Of a DNA stretch of 64,000 bases, positions 44,314-54,308 are shown one piece after another. The stretch spans positions 558,001 to 622,000 of the forward strand of contig CAWIOP010000005.1 in the NCBI GenBank assembly GCA_963837755.1, given 5' to 3'. The stretch comes from JADGHX01 sp963837755. GTDB lineage: Bacteria > Pseudomonadota > Gammaproteobacteria > Steroidobacterales > Steroidobacteraceae. Position 1 is the first letter of the stretch; each line of letters starts with the position of its first letter. The position numbers and the translations under genes were made by a program. The notes below the pieces were generated by a model. It was not told where the DNA came from, did no database searches, and saw only the letters and a list, made by a program, of their open reading frames with translations.

Positions 44314-44329
44314 TGGCGTGGAATTTGCT
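44314..44329 (+). promoter_or_regulatory. Strong candidate sigma-54 (-24/-12) promoter
   Basis: TGGCGTGGAATTTGCT matches TGGCAYR-N4-TTGCW at every fixed position except one (G for A at the fifth base), with GG and GC spaced by 10. It lies 77 bases before the ATG of the giant secreted protein. It is the best such element I found in the window. Confidence 0.65.
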
Positions 44330-44405
44330 TGATATGTTGCAAGCAGAACCAGGGCGGGCGGCTTCGCTACCGCACCCACCCGAAGAAATTGCAACTGGAG
44401 TGTCC

Positions 44406-47400
44406 ATGACGATCAGTCGGTCTCACCTCGCACGGTTTCGCGAGGTCCTGGGGGTTTTTGCATTTGTCATGGCGTGCGCCCTGGCAGCCGCCGTCCGCCC
44501 AGCCTATGCCGCGGACCCGAACACGGGCCCCGGCGGACCTATCCTGGTCGTCACGTCCTCCACCGCGACGTTCAGCAAGTACTACGCCGAGATCCTGCGC
44601 ACGGAAGGCCTCAACGCCTTCGCCGTGGCCGATGTCTCGACGCTCACCGCAGCCACGCTGAACAACTACGACACCGTGCTCCTGGGCAACGTCGCCCTGA
44701 CGGCCACGCAGGTCACCGCGCTCTCCAACTGGGTGACCGCTGGCGGCAACCTCGTCGCCATGAAGCCCGACGCCCAGCTCGCCTCGCTCCTGGGCGTGAC
44801 GCCGGCCGGCACCACGCTCTCGAACAGCTACCTGCTCGTCAATGCGAGCAACCCCATCGGCAGCGGCATCGTCAACCAGACGATCCAGTACCACGGGCAG
44901 GCCGCGCTCTATACGCTGAATGGCGCCACGGCTCTCGCCACGCTCTATTCGACCGCCACCACAGCCACCTCGAACCCCGCCGTCACGCTCAATAATGTCG
45001 GCACGAGTGGCGGCCAGGCCGCGATGTTTGCCTATGACCTCGCCACCTCCGTCGTCCAGACCCGCCAGGGCAACCCGGCCTGGAACGGTCAGGACCGCGA
45101 CGGCCAGTTCCCGGTCCGTTCTGACGATCTTTTTTACGGTGCCTCCAGCTCCGATCCGCAGTCGGACTGGGTCGATCTGTCAAAAGTGTCGATCCCCCAG
45201 GCGGACGAGCAGCAGCGCCTGCTCGCGAACCTGATCACGAGCATGACGCTCGACCGCAAGCCGCTGCCGCGCTTCTGGTACTTCCCGAACGGCCACAAGG
45301 CCGTCGTGATCATGACCGGTGACGACCACGGCGCTTACTACGGCGGCGGCACCGGCTCCACGGTCTATCGCTTCAACCAGTTCGACGCGGCCAGCCCGGC
45401 GGGCTGCAACGTCGACAACTGGGAGTGCGTCCGCGGCACCTCCTACGTGTTCGACAGCTCGGACATCTCCACCACCGATGCCGCCGCCCTCACGGCCGCC
45501 GGGTTCGAAATCGGCGTGCACATCCTCACGGGCGTGAGCGCGCAGAACGATTGCCTCAACTACACGTCCAGCTCGCTCAACACGCTCTATAACAATCAGT
45601 TCGCGGCGTTCGCGACGAAATTCCCGGGCCTGACCGTGCCCACCACCATGCGCCACCACTGCATCGTGTGGAGCGACTGGGCGACGGGCGCCAAGATCGA
45701 GGCCGCGCACGGCGTGCGTCTCGACACGAACTACTACTACTGGCCGCCGGGCTGGGTGAACAACACCCCGGGCCACTTCACCGGCTCCGCCATGCCGATG
45801 CGCTTCGCGGACACCGATGGCACGACGCTCGACGTGTTCCAGGCCGTCACGCAGATGACGGACGAGTCGGGCCAGGAATATCCGTTCACGGTGAACACGC
45901 TGCTCGACCGCGCTCTGGGCACGCAAGAGCAGTACGGCGCCTACACGGTCAACGCGCACACCGACTACCCGACCACGGTCGCCTCGGACGCGACGGTCGC
46001 TTCCGCCCAGGCGCGCGGCGTGCCGATCGTCTCCGCCCGCCAGATGCTGACCTGGCTCGACGGCCGTAACGCTTCGTCGTTCGGCTCCATTTCCTGGAAC
46101 GGCGCGGCGCTCAGTTTCTCCGTCACCCAGGGCGCAGGCGCGAACGGCCTGCGCGGCCTCGTGCCGTTCCGCAGCTCGAGTGGCGTGGTGAGCACGCTCA
46201 CGCGCGACGGCAGCGCGGTCACGTTCTCGGTCGTCACCATCAAGGGCGTTGACTACATTTCGTTCCCGGCCACTGCCGGCAACTACATCGCCGCATACGC
46301 GGTGGACAGCACCGCCCCGACCATCACGACGGTCGAGCCGGCCAATGGTGCCACCGACGTGTCAACGGTGCCGTCGGTGAAGGTGACGTTCAACGAAGCG
46401 ATGGACGCCTCGACCATCAGCACGTCCACCATTGAGCTTCGCACCGCCGGCAACGCACTGGTCGCCTCGACGGTGACTTACAACGCTTCAACACGCACGG
46501 CGACCCTCGTGCCGAGCGCTTCGCTCGCCGTTTCTTCCACCTACACCGTGACGGTGAAGGGTGGTTCCACGGACCCGCGAGTGAAGGATTTTTCGGGTAA
46601 CGCGCTCGCTGCCAACTCGAGCGCCACGTTCACCACCTGGGCTACTCCGCTGTGCAACCCGTGCTCGATCTGGAGCACCAGCACGCTGCCGGGCACCCCG
46701 GCTGTCAATGACCCGAGCGGCGTCGAGCTCGGCGTGAAGTTCCGCGCTGACGCGGATGGCTACATCACAGGCGTTCGCTTCTACAAGGCCGCTTCGAACA
46801 CCGGCACGCACATCGGCAGCCTGTGGACTGCAGCGGGTGCTCCGCTCGCCAGCGCCACGTTCGTCAACGAATCACCGTCGGGCTGGCAGGAAGTCACGTT
46901 TGCCGCTCCGATCCCGGTCACTGCGAACTCTGTCTACGTTGCGTCGTACTACGCCCCGAACGGCAACTACGCTGGCGACGCCGGCTACTTCACCAGCGCC
47001 GGCACAGACAGCCTGCTGCTGCATGCGTTGAGCGATTCAGAGGCGGGTGGTAACGGCGTCTACTCCTACGGCACGGGCAGCACCTTCCCCGGCAACACAT
47101 ACTCCGCCACCAATTACTGGGTGGACGTGCTGTACACCGGCACGAGTGGTGCCGACACGACTGCGCCGACGGTCACGGCGGTGTCGCCAACGGCGTCTGC
47201 GACGGGTGTGTCCACGTCGGCCACCGTCAGCGCCACGTTCAGCGAGGCGATGACTGCCGCATCGTTCACCACCAGCACCGCATACCTGCGCGACCCGTCG
47301 AATGCGACGGTTGCCGCCACGGTGAGCTACTCCGTCGGCACTAAGACGGTGACGCTCACCCCGAGCGCCGCGCTTGCTACCGACACCACTTACACGGCGA

Positions 47401-50400
47401 CGATCAAGGGCGGCACGGCCCCGAGCGTCACGGACGCGGCCGGTAATGCGCTTGCCGCCAACTACACCTGGTCGTTCACGACTGGTGGCGCCGTCACCTG
47501 CAATTGCACCATCTGGCCGAGCACCGCGACGCCCGCGGTGATTGAAGAGGCGGACAGCAACGCTGTGCAGCTCGGCGTGAAGTTCCGCAGCGACGTGGCC
47601 GGCATGGTCACCGGCATCCGCTTCTACAAAGGTGGCAACAACACCGGCACGCACATCGGTTCGCTGTTCAATGCCGCCGGCTCGAAGTTGGCCAGCGCCA
47701 CGTTCATCAATGAGACGGCTTCGGGCTGGCAGCAGGTGAACTTCGCATCGCCGGTTGCCATCCAGGCCAACACCACGTACGTCGCGGCCTACTACACGCC
47801 GAGCGGTCGCTACTCTTACAGCGGCGGCTACTTTGCGAGCGCCGGCTACGACAACGGCGTGCTGCATGCACTCAGCGATTCGGCTGGCGGCGGCAACGGC
47901 GTGTACGTGTACGGCACGTCCAACTCGTTCCCCGACCAGACCTGGGGTGCCACGCATTACTGGGTCGACGTCGTGTTCCAGACGAGCGCGGCCGACACCA
48001 CGGCCCCGACTGTCACGATCACTTCGCCCACGTCTAACGCCACGCTGAGCGTCACGAACGGCACGCTCGCCATCGGCGGCACGGCTTCGGACAACTTCGG
48101 CGTGAGTCAGGTCTCCTGGGTGAACGACCGCGGCGGCAGCGGAACGGCCAGTGGCACGCTCGCCTGGACGGCAGCTGGAATTGCCCTGCAGACGGGCACC
48201 AACGTCATCACCGTGACTGCGCGCGACGCGACCAACAACGCGTCCACCGACGTCATCACTGTGACCTACGCGGGCGCGGACGCCACGGTTCCGACGGTGG
48301 CGATCACGTCGCCGACGAGCGCGAGCACGTACACCACCACGACTTCGACGGTCACGCTCGGCGGCACGGCCTCCGACAACGTGGGCGTCACGCAGGTGAC
48401 CTGGGCCAACAGCCTCGGCGGAAGCGGCACGGCGAGCGGCACGACCTCCTGGTCGACGAGCGCCATCACCCTGCAGAACGGTCTCAACACCATCACCGTG
48501 ACGGCGCGCGACGCGGCCGGCAACGTTGCGACGGCCATGATCGGTGTCACGTACAACGCGCCGGTCGACACCACGCCGCCGACCGTGCAGGCGAACTCAC
48601 CGACGGCCGGCCAGACAGGGGTCAACCCGGCTTCGGCGGTCACCGTGGTGTTCAGTGAGGCCATGACGGCGTTGACGATCAGCACGAGCACCATCGAGCT
48701 GCGTAACGCCTCGAACACGCTGGTCACGTCCACTGTCACGTTCAACGCGTCCACCAACACGGCCACGCTGACTCCGAGCGCGTCGCTCACGGCGTCCAGC
48801 TCGTACACGGTCACTGTGAAGGGCGGCACCACCGACCCGCGTGTGAAGGACGCCGCCGGCAACGCGCTGGTCGCGAACTACAGCTGGTCGTTCACGACCG
48901 GCGCGTTCGGCTCATGCTCGGCGAACGCCATTGCTGCCGAGAACTGCCTCACCGGCAACTTGCCGACCGAGTGGGACATCGTTGGCGCCGGCGACACCAG
49001 CATCCAGGGTTACGCAACCGACATCAGCGTGAACCGCGGCGGCACGATCCAGTTCAAGATCGACACGACCGCCACGGCGTATCGCCTCGACATCTACCGC
49101 ATGGGCTACTACGGTGGCCGCGGCGCCCGCAAAGTCGCCACGGTGAACCCGTCGGCCACGCTGCCGCAGACCCAGCCTGATTGCGTCAACCAGACGCGCC
49201 ACCGGCCTCATCGACTGCGGCAACTGGGCGGTGTCGGCTTCGTGGGCGGTGCCGTCCGACGGCGGTGTCGGGCATCTACATCGCCAAGGTCGTCCGCACA
49301 GACACGGCGGGCGCGAGCCACATCGTGTTCGTCGTGCGCGACGACGCGAGCACGTCGGAGATGCTGTTCCAGACGTCGGACACCACCTGGCAGGCCTACA
49401 ACGACTACGGCGGCAACAGCCTCTACCACGGGCTCGCCGGGCACCAACCCGGGCCGCGCCTACAAGGTGAGCTACAACCGTCCGTTCAACACGCGCGCCG
49501 TCGACGGCGGCCAGGACTGGGTGTTCAACGCTGAGTACCCGATGGTCCGGTGGCTCGAGGCAACGGCTACGACGTCAGCTACATCTCGGGCGTCGACACG
49601 CGATCGCGCTGGCGCGCTGCTGACGAACCACAAGGCGTTCATGTCCGTCGGCCACGACGAGTACTGGTCGGGCACGCAGCGCACGAACGTGGAGAGCGCG
49701 CGCAATGCGGGCGTGCAACCTCGCGTTCTTCAGCGGCAACGAGGTGTTCTGGAAGACGCGCTGGGAGCCGAGCATCGACGGCGGGCGCACAGCCGAACCG
49801 CACGCTCGTCTCCTACAAGGAGACGCATGCCAACGCGAAGATCGACCCGTCGTCCGAGTGGACCGGCACGTGGCGTGACGCGCGCTTCAGCCCGCCGGCC
49901 GACGGCGGCCGCCCGGAGAACGCGCTGACCGGCACCTTGTTCAAGGTGAACTCGGGCACCGCGGTGATCTCGGTGCCGGCAGCCCTGGGCAAGATGCGCC
50001 TGTGGCGCGGTACGACGATCGCGACGCTCGGCGCCGGTCAGACCGCGGACCTGCCCGATGGCCTGCTCGGGTACGAGTGGGACGAGGTGTCCGACAACGG
50101 CTTCTCGCCCGCGGGCTTGATCCGCATGTCGGCGACCACTGTGTCGGGCGTCGACGCCTTGCAGGATCTCGGGCTCGACCTACGCGGCGGGCACCGCCTC
50201 GCACGCGCTGACTCTCTACAAGCACTCGAGTGGCGCGCTCGTCTTCGGAGCCGGCACGATACAGTGGTCGTGGGGCCTCGATGCAGAGCACGATCGCAGC
50301 GGCACGCCGAGTGACGTCCGTGTTCAGCCAGGCGACAGTCAACCTGTTCGCCGACATGGGTGTGCAGCGCGATGACCCTGCAGGCGGGCCTCATCGCCGC

Positions 50401-51211
50401 CAGCGCGTCGACAGACACGGTTGCCCCGACGGTGACGATCACCGCTCCGGCAGCGGGCGGCACCATTCAGGTGAATGCGGCCACCGTAGTCTCCGGCACT
50501 GCTGCGGATACCGCGGGCGGCGTGGTCGGCGGCATCGAAGTGTCGTTCGACGGTGGCGCCACCTGGCGCATGGCGTCGGGTCGTGAGAGCTGGTCGATCT
50601 CGTGGACGCCGACGGTTCTCGGCAGCACCACGGTGCGTGTGCGCGCCGTCGACGACAGCGGCAACCTCTCAGCTGCGCAAACGGTGACGGTCAACGTGGC
50701 CACGAGCGCGCCGGCCAGCTGCCCGTGCAGCATCTGGAACGACGCTGTAACGCCGTCGGTGATCGAAGATCCGGAAGCGCTCAGCTTGCAGCTCGGCATG
50801 AAGTTCACTTCGAACACGGCCGGCATGATCACGGGCGTCCGTTTCTACAAGGGCCCGAACAACACCGGCACTCACGTCGGTTCGCTATGGACCGCCAGCG
50901 GCTCGCTGATCGCGAGCGCCACGTTCATGAGCGAGACCGCCTCGGGCTGGCAGCAGGTGAACTTCGCTTCGCCGGTCCCGATCGCGGCGAACACGACGTA
51001 TGTGGTGGCATATTCCGCCCCGAACGGTCGTTACTCGGCAGACACCGGCTACTTCGCCAGCGGCGGCGATGACTTCGGTCCGCTGCACGCGCTCAGTGAC
51101 TCCGAGGGCGGTGGCAACGGCGTCTATGTCTACGGTTCTTCGGCCTCGTTCCCGAGCCAGACCTGGGGCGCGACGAACTACTGGGTCGACGTAGTGTTCA
51201 CCACGCCGTAA
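44406..51211 (+). CDS. Giant secreted multidomain protein (deacetylase-like, Ig-like, DUF4082 and DMFase-beta-like domains)
   Basis: This exported protein is about 2265 residues after correcting indels. Residues 1-35 are a signal peptide (VRPAYAAD). Residues about 45-240 look like a class-I glutamine-amidotransferase-like fold (PILVVTSSTATFSKYYAEIL). About 285-620 is a polysaccharide-deacetylase-like barrel with VVIMTGDDHG and TMRHHCIVWSDW. Then come Big_5-type domains (about 635-745, 915-1028, 1386-1500), DUF4082 domains opening C(N)PCSIW or CNCTIW (about 748-915, 1029-1193 and the last 165 residues) and Ig-like repeats (about 1195-1385). A DMFase-beta-like region (about 1501-1990) reads LDIYRMGYYGG and SVGHDEYWSG. 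The sequence is single-frame to 49190 and again from about 50375. Ten indels lie between, and removing the net eight extra bases leaves exactly 2266 codons. No PEP-CTERM tail is present. Confidence 0.75.
49190..50375 (+). other. Second stretch with dense indels, inside the giant gene
   Basis: I located nine one-base insertions (near 49196, 49264, 49427, 49600, 49715, 49791, 50172, 50328, 50369) and one deletion (near 49560). The protein family reads straight through when they are corrected, for example LEANGYDVSYISGVDTDRAG. The rate, about one per 118 bases, equals that in the 15.5-23.1 kb stretch, so the same technical cause is likely. Confidence 0.78.
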
Positions 51212-51231
51212 GGGCACCGCCGACGTAACAC

Positions 51232-51272
51232 GGCCCGGCCGTCTCGCGAGAGACGGCCGGGCCGATTCTTTT
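51232..51272. terminator. Strong bidirectional terminator
   Basis: A perfect 14-base stem GGCCCGGCCGTCTC / GAGACGGCCGGGCC closes a GCGA tetraloop of the stable GNRA type and is followed by GATTCTTTT. It lies between the convergent ends of the giant-protein gene and the beta-propeller gene, so it can serve both. Confidence 0.88.
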
Positions 51273-51287
51273 CAGGGAGCCGTCGCG

Positions 51288-52457
51288 TCAGCGTACGGCG
51301 GAAGGCGAGTAGGCCGTGCGCAGGAAGAGTTTCGGTTTGCTCTTGCCATCCGCCGCCGCGACCCACACGTCGGTGCTTGCTGAGGTGTCATCAGCGGTTT
51401 CGGGCACCGAATAGAGCACGTGCGCGGTGTCGAGCCATTCGAGCTGGTCGTCTACGCTGCGTTTCTCCGCGAGTGGCGTTTCCTTGCCGGTGCTCAAGTC
51501 GAGCACGTGCAGCTCCCACACGATGCGGTTGTCGACGATGAAGCGCTTTTTGTATGCGACGCGCGTGCCATCAGGAGACAGGGAGGGGCACTCGACGTTC
51601 GCGTGAATGATGGTGGCCGTGCGCGTCTCGATGTTTCCACGCACGAGGTAGTGGTTGCCGCCGGAGGACAGCGTTGCGTAGAACTCGCGCACGTCCGGCG
51701 TGAACGTCACGCCCCAGAAGTTGAAGTCCGATTCCTTGAACGGCTTGCCGTCGCGCGTGACGCTGAAGGACTCGAGATCCGCAATCACGGCGCCGGTGGT
51801 GGCGTCGAGCAGCAAGGTCTGTGTCGAGAAGTCGAGCGCCGTGTAGCCGTGCCCCGTCACGAACACCGTGAACGCAGCGAGCTTTCCATCTCGCGAGATG
51901 CGGTTGCGACTGGGCACGCCGTTCAGCGGGAGCTGTGCGCGAGTCTCGAATGTATCGGCGTCGAACAGGCGGGCCGAGTAGGTGGTGACTACTCCTCGCT
52001 TGGCACTGAGGCAGATGCCGTTGCCGGCGGCCACGTACACCACCTCGCACGAAAGTTGTTCCACGAACTGAGGCGAAGAACGCCTGGCAGTGTCGATGTA
52101 TGCCACGCGGCCATAGTGCGAATCCACGCCGTTGTAGCGATAGAACACGCGGGTCGCCGGCATCAGTGGTGCCTTCGGCGCCGCTTCTGGCGCGGTCGGA
52201 GCGCTCGCGGTCGGGGCCGGGCCGCTGCTTACCCCTGAAGCCAAAGTCGAATCGACATCGCCAGGCGCAGCCGCTGCCTGCCCCGGCTGCGATGGTGCCT
52301 CGCCAGCCGGTGCTGAAGCGGGCTCACTGTGCGGCGCCGGCTCGAACGCGTTCGCAGGTTGCGCGTTTCGGGTTTTGGCGTGATAGATATATCCAGTGAC
52401 CGTGGCGGCGCCAATGACGCACAACCCGGCAAAGACCTGGCCTCGCTTAAGCGGCAC
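51288..52457 (-). CDS. Membrane-anchored beta-propeller (TolB/WD40-like) protein
   Basis: This 389-residue protein has one N-terminal membrane segment (about residues 8-25) and a Pro/Ala/Ser-rich linker (about 30-95). A beta-propeller-like domain follows, with TolB/PD40-type blades (RNRISRDGKLAAFTVF, CPSLSPDGTRVAYKKRF, DDQLEWLDTAHVLYSVP, STDVWVAAADG). The ATG lies inside the end of the MFS gene (11-base overlap), so the two are co-translated. I cannot assign a function. A periplasmic sensor or scaffold partner of the transporter is a guess from context. Confidence 0.7.
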   Translation of the reverse strand: MPLKRGQVFAGLCVIGAATVTGYIYHAKTRNAQPANAFEPAPHSEPASAPAGEAPSQPGQAAAAPGDVDSTLASGVSSGPAPTASAPTAPEAAPKAPLMPATRVFYRYNGVDSHYGRVAYIDTARRSSPQFVEQLSCEVVYVAAGNGICLSAKRGVVTTYSARLFDADTFETRAQLPLNGVPSRNRISRDGKLAAFTVFVTGHGYTALDFSTQTLLLDATTGAVIADLESFSVTRDGKPFKESDFNFWGVTFTPDVREFYATLSSGGNHYLVRGNIETRTATIIHANVECPSLSPDGTRVAYKKRFIVDNRIVWELHVLDLSTGKETPLAEKRSVDDQLEWLDTAHVLYSVPETADDTSASTDVWVAAADGKSKPKLFLRTAYSPSAVR

Positions 52458-53808
52458 TCGACGGCTCCCGCAGAACGACGCGCAACCATGTGATCGCCAT
52501 GAAGAGCACAGCGGCGAGCGCGCAAGTGAAGATGATGATGGCGCCCGTCTGCCCGTGCGAGCTCCAGACCCACCCGAACAGGACGGACGAAAGCATTTTA
52601 CCGATGCCGATGGCCGTGCCGATCAGCGCCAGCCCGCTCGTGCGCAGGCGCGCGGGCACGATCGCGCTCGCAAGCGCCATGAGAATCCCTTCGGTGCCGG
52701 CGTAGTAGAGCCCCATTAGCGCGAGGCACACGAGCGTGACCGGCAGGCCGGCTTTCGGGGCCGACATGATCGCAATGTAGACGAGCGCCAGCACCGCGTA
52801 CCCACACAGCAGCACCTGTCGACGGCCGATGCGGTCTGCAAGTGCGCCCACCGGCACGGAGAAAAGCATGTAGAAACAGGCGGTCCCGACATAGAAGAGC
52901 GGCAGGAAACTCGCGGAAGTTCCAGTGCGTTCCTGGAGCACGAGGTAGATGAACCCGTCGCTCACTGTGGTCGCGGCCAGCAGCATCGCGCACGCCGCGA
53001 TCGCGCCGAATCGGCGCGTCCCGAGCAGCGCGAATGCGCGCCGCGTTGCCGATCGGTTATCGGCGCCATGCTCAATTGTCTCGTCTGCCTCGACCGGCGC
53101 GGCGGGCCGCGCCGCCGCGGGCGCGGTGTCAGCCGTTCCGCGAGCCCGCGCCTTTCTGGCTTCGTCGCCAGCCGACTCCGGAACGAACAGCGCCAGCACC
53201 GCGATGCCCAGCACGGCGAACACAAAACTCGTCATCCACAGCACGTCGAACGCGCCGGGAATCCGGGCGAGCAGCATGAAAGCGATCACGGGGCCCAGCA
53301 GGGCGCCGCCGGCATCGAGGCCGCGATGAACGGCGAAGGCGCTCGCCAGTGCATGCCGCGGCGTGTTGAACGAGATGAGTGCGTCTCGCGGCGCGCTGCG
53401 CACGCCTTTGCCCGCCCGGTCGAGCCCGACTACGGCGGCAATCCAGCCCCAGGTTCCAGCGGTGGCCAGCAGCAGCACCTTGCACAGGGCGGACAACGCG
53501 TAACCGAACCCCGCAACTTCCTTGTGACGACCCCAGCGGTCCGCCATCAGCCCGGCGGCGATGCTGAGCAACGCCACCGCGAGGCCGTTGTAGAGGCCGT
53601 CGATGACGCCGTACTGAAGCGGGCTCAGATGCAGGTGCAAAACGAGGTAGACCGGGAGGGCGCTGTTGACCATCTCCGTCGACACGTCGGTGAGCAGGCT
53701 GGTGAAGCCGAGACTCCAGACCACCGGGCTGACAAGCACGATCTGTCGGCCTGTCGGCGCGCTCGTGAGCTTCAGTTTGAGTTGTTCGATCCAGTCGAGC
53801 CGATACAC
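52447..53808 (-). CDS. MFS transporter
   Basis: This 453-residue major-facilitator protein has about 11-12 membrane segments. It has motif-A-like loops DRWGRHKEVAG after segment 2 and ADRIGRRQVLL after segment 8, with a long Ala-rich cytoplasmic loop in the middle (about residues 215-255). The start is a GTG at 53808 without a strong ribosome site. The substrate is unknown; homologues in the set with GLDRAGKGVRSAPRDALI are annotated only as general MFS proteins. It forms a two-gene unit with the beta-propeller gene. Confidence 0.8.
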   Translation of the reverse strand: MYRLDWIEQLKLKLTSAPTGRQIVLVSPVVWSLGFTSLLTDVSTEMVNSALPVYLVLHLHLSPLQYGVIDGLYNGLAVALLSIAAGLMADRWGRHKEVAGFGYALSALCKVLLLATAGTWGWIAAVVGLDRAGKGVRSAPRDALISFNTPRHALASAFAVHRGLDAGGALLGPVIAFMLLARIPGAFDVLWMTSFVFAVLGIAVLALFVPESAGDEARKARARGTADTAPAAARPAAPVEADETIEHGADNRSATRRAFALLGTRRFGAIAACAMLLAATTVSDGFIYLVLQERTGTSASFLPLFYVGTACFYMLFSVPVGALADRIGRRQVLLCGYAVLALVYIAIMSAPKAGLPVTLVCLALMGLYYAGTEGILMALASAIVPARLRTSGLALIGTAIGIGKMLSSVLFGWVWSSHGQTGAIIIFTCALAAVLFMAITWLRVVLREPSSAA

Positions 53809-54308
53809 GCCGCGGGTGCCTGCGATGGCCTGGGCCTCCAGGGAGGCGGGCGCATAGGGTCCAGACTATGCAAACTAAAAAAGTTGTCTGCGCTCACGGA
53901 TTCGCGGCCCGTGCGGCGGTCAGGCGCGCTCGCAACCGATCGGACGCTGCAGAAGCAGGAAATCGAGCCGGCGGTCGAATTTCAGCCGTTTCGCCGCGGG
54001 ACGAAAATCCGCTCTCGCCACACCTCCGTAGGCTCGGGAGCCTCGAACGTCTTTTTTTGGGTGGATTGGGACATGGCCCCGCCGTGGGTGCGGCCTGTGG
54101 GTATTCGCGACGTGGCGACTGCAGGCCGGCCCCCGCAGTGCAACTGTGAGGGGCCTCACGGACCCGGGCCAATTTTTCTTTACACTTGCATGTAAAGTGC
54201 AGCGCCACTTGCTGACGAGCCGGATTCCCGGCAAACCGGCGTCCCGAATGGCGTGAATGAAGAACCTCGAGGCCCGCCAGGGCGGCAATGGGAGAAGCCG
54301 GGTAAAGC
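53809..54308. other. Divergent intergenic region
   Basis: These 500 bases between the MFS gene and the initiating transferase gene contain no gene I can support. An AT-rich patch at 53867-53890 may hold the leftward promoter: TTTAGT, 17 bases, TATGCG on the minus strand, a weak match. A short palindrome GTGAGGGGCCTCAC is at 54146-54159 and a TTTACA-type inverted repeat at 54178-54197. Confidence 0.4.
54178..54197 (+). promoter_or_regulatory. Inverted repeat CTTTACA-N6-TGTAAAG, candidate operator
   Basis: Seven-base arms CTTTACA and TGTAAAG are perfect around the centre CTTGCA. It lies 112 bases before the initiating-transferase ATG and closely matches the site at 23568-23587. The half-site order is opposite to a TyrR box (TGTAAA-N6-TTTACA). 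The regulator is unknown. Confidence 0.5.

Larger units (their letters stand above)
44111..44405 (+). other. Regulatory region of the giant secreted-protein gene
   Basis: These 295 bases hold no gene. They contain a long imperfect palindrome at 44245-44278 and a -24/-12 promoter at 44314-44329, listed separately, followed by a 76-base leader ending in the ribosome site GGAG six bases before the ATG. Confidence 0.6.

Noticed and set aside
54178..54197. TyrR box
   Set aside because: TyrR sites read TGTAAA-N6-TTTACA; here the half-sites are in the opposite order and no aromatic amino-acid gene is near.
54198..54213. Possible -24/-12 element TGCAGCGCCACTTGCT before the initiating transferase
   Set aside because: The TTGCT box is good but the essential GG of the -24 box is missing.
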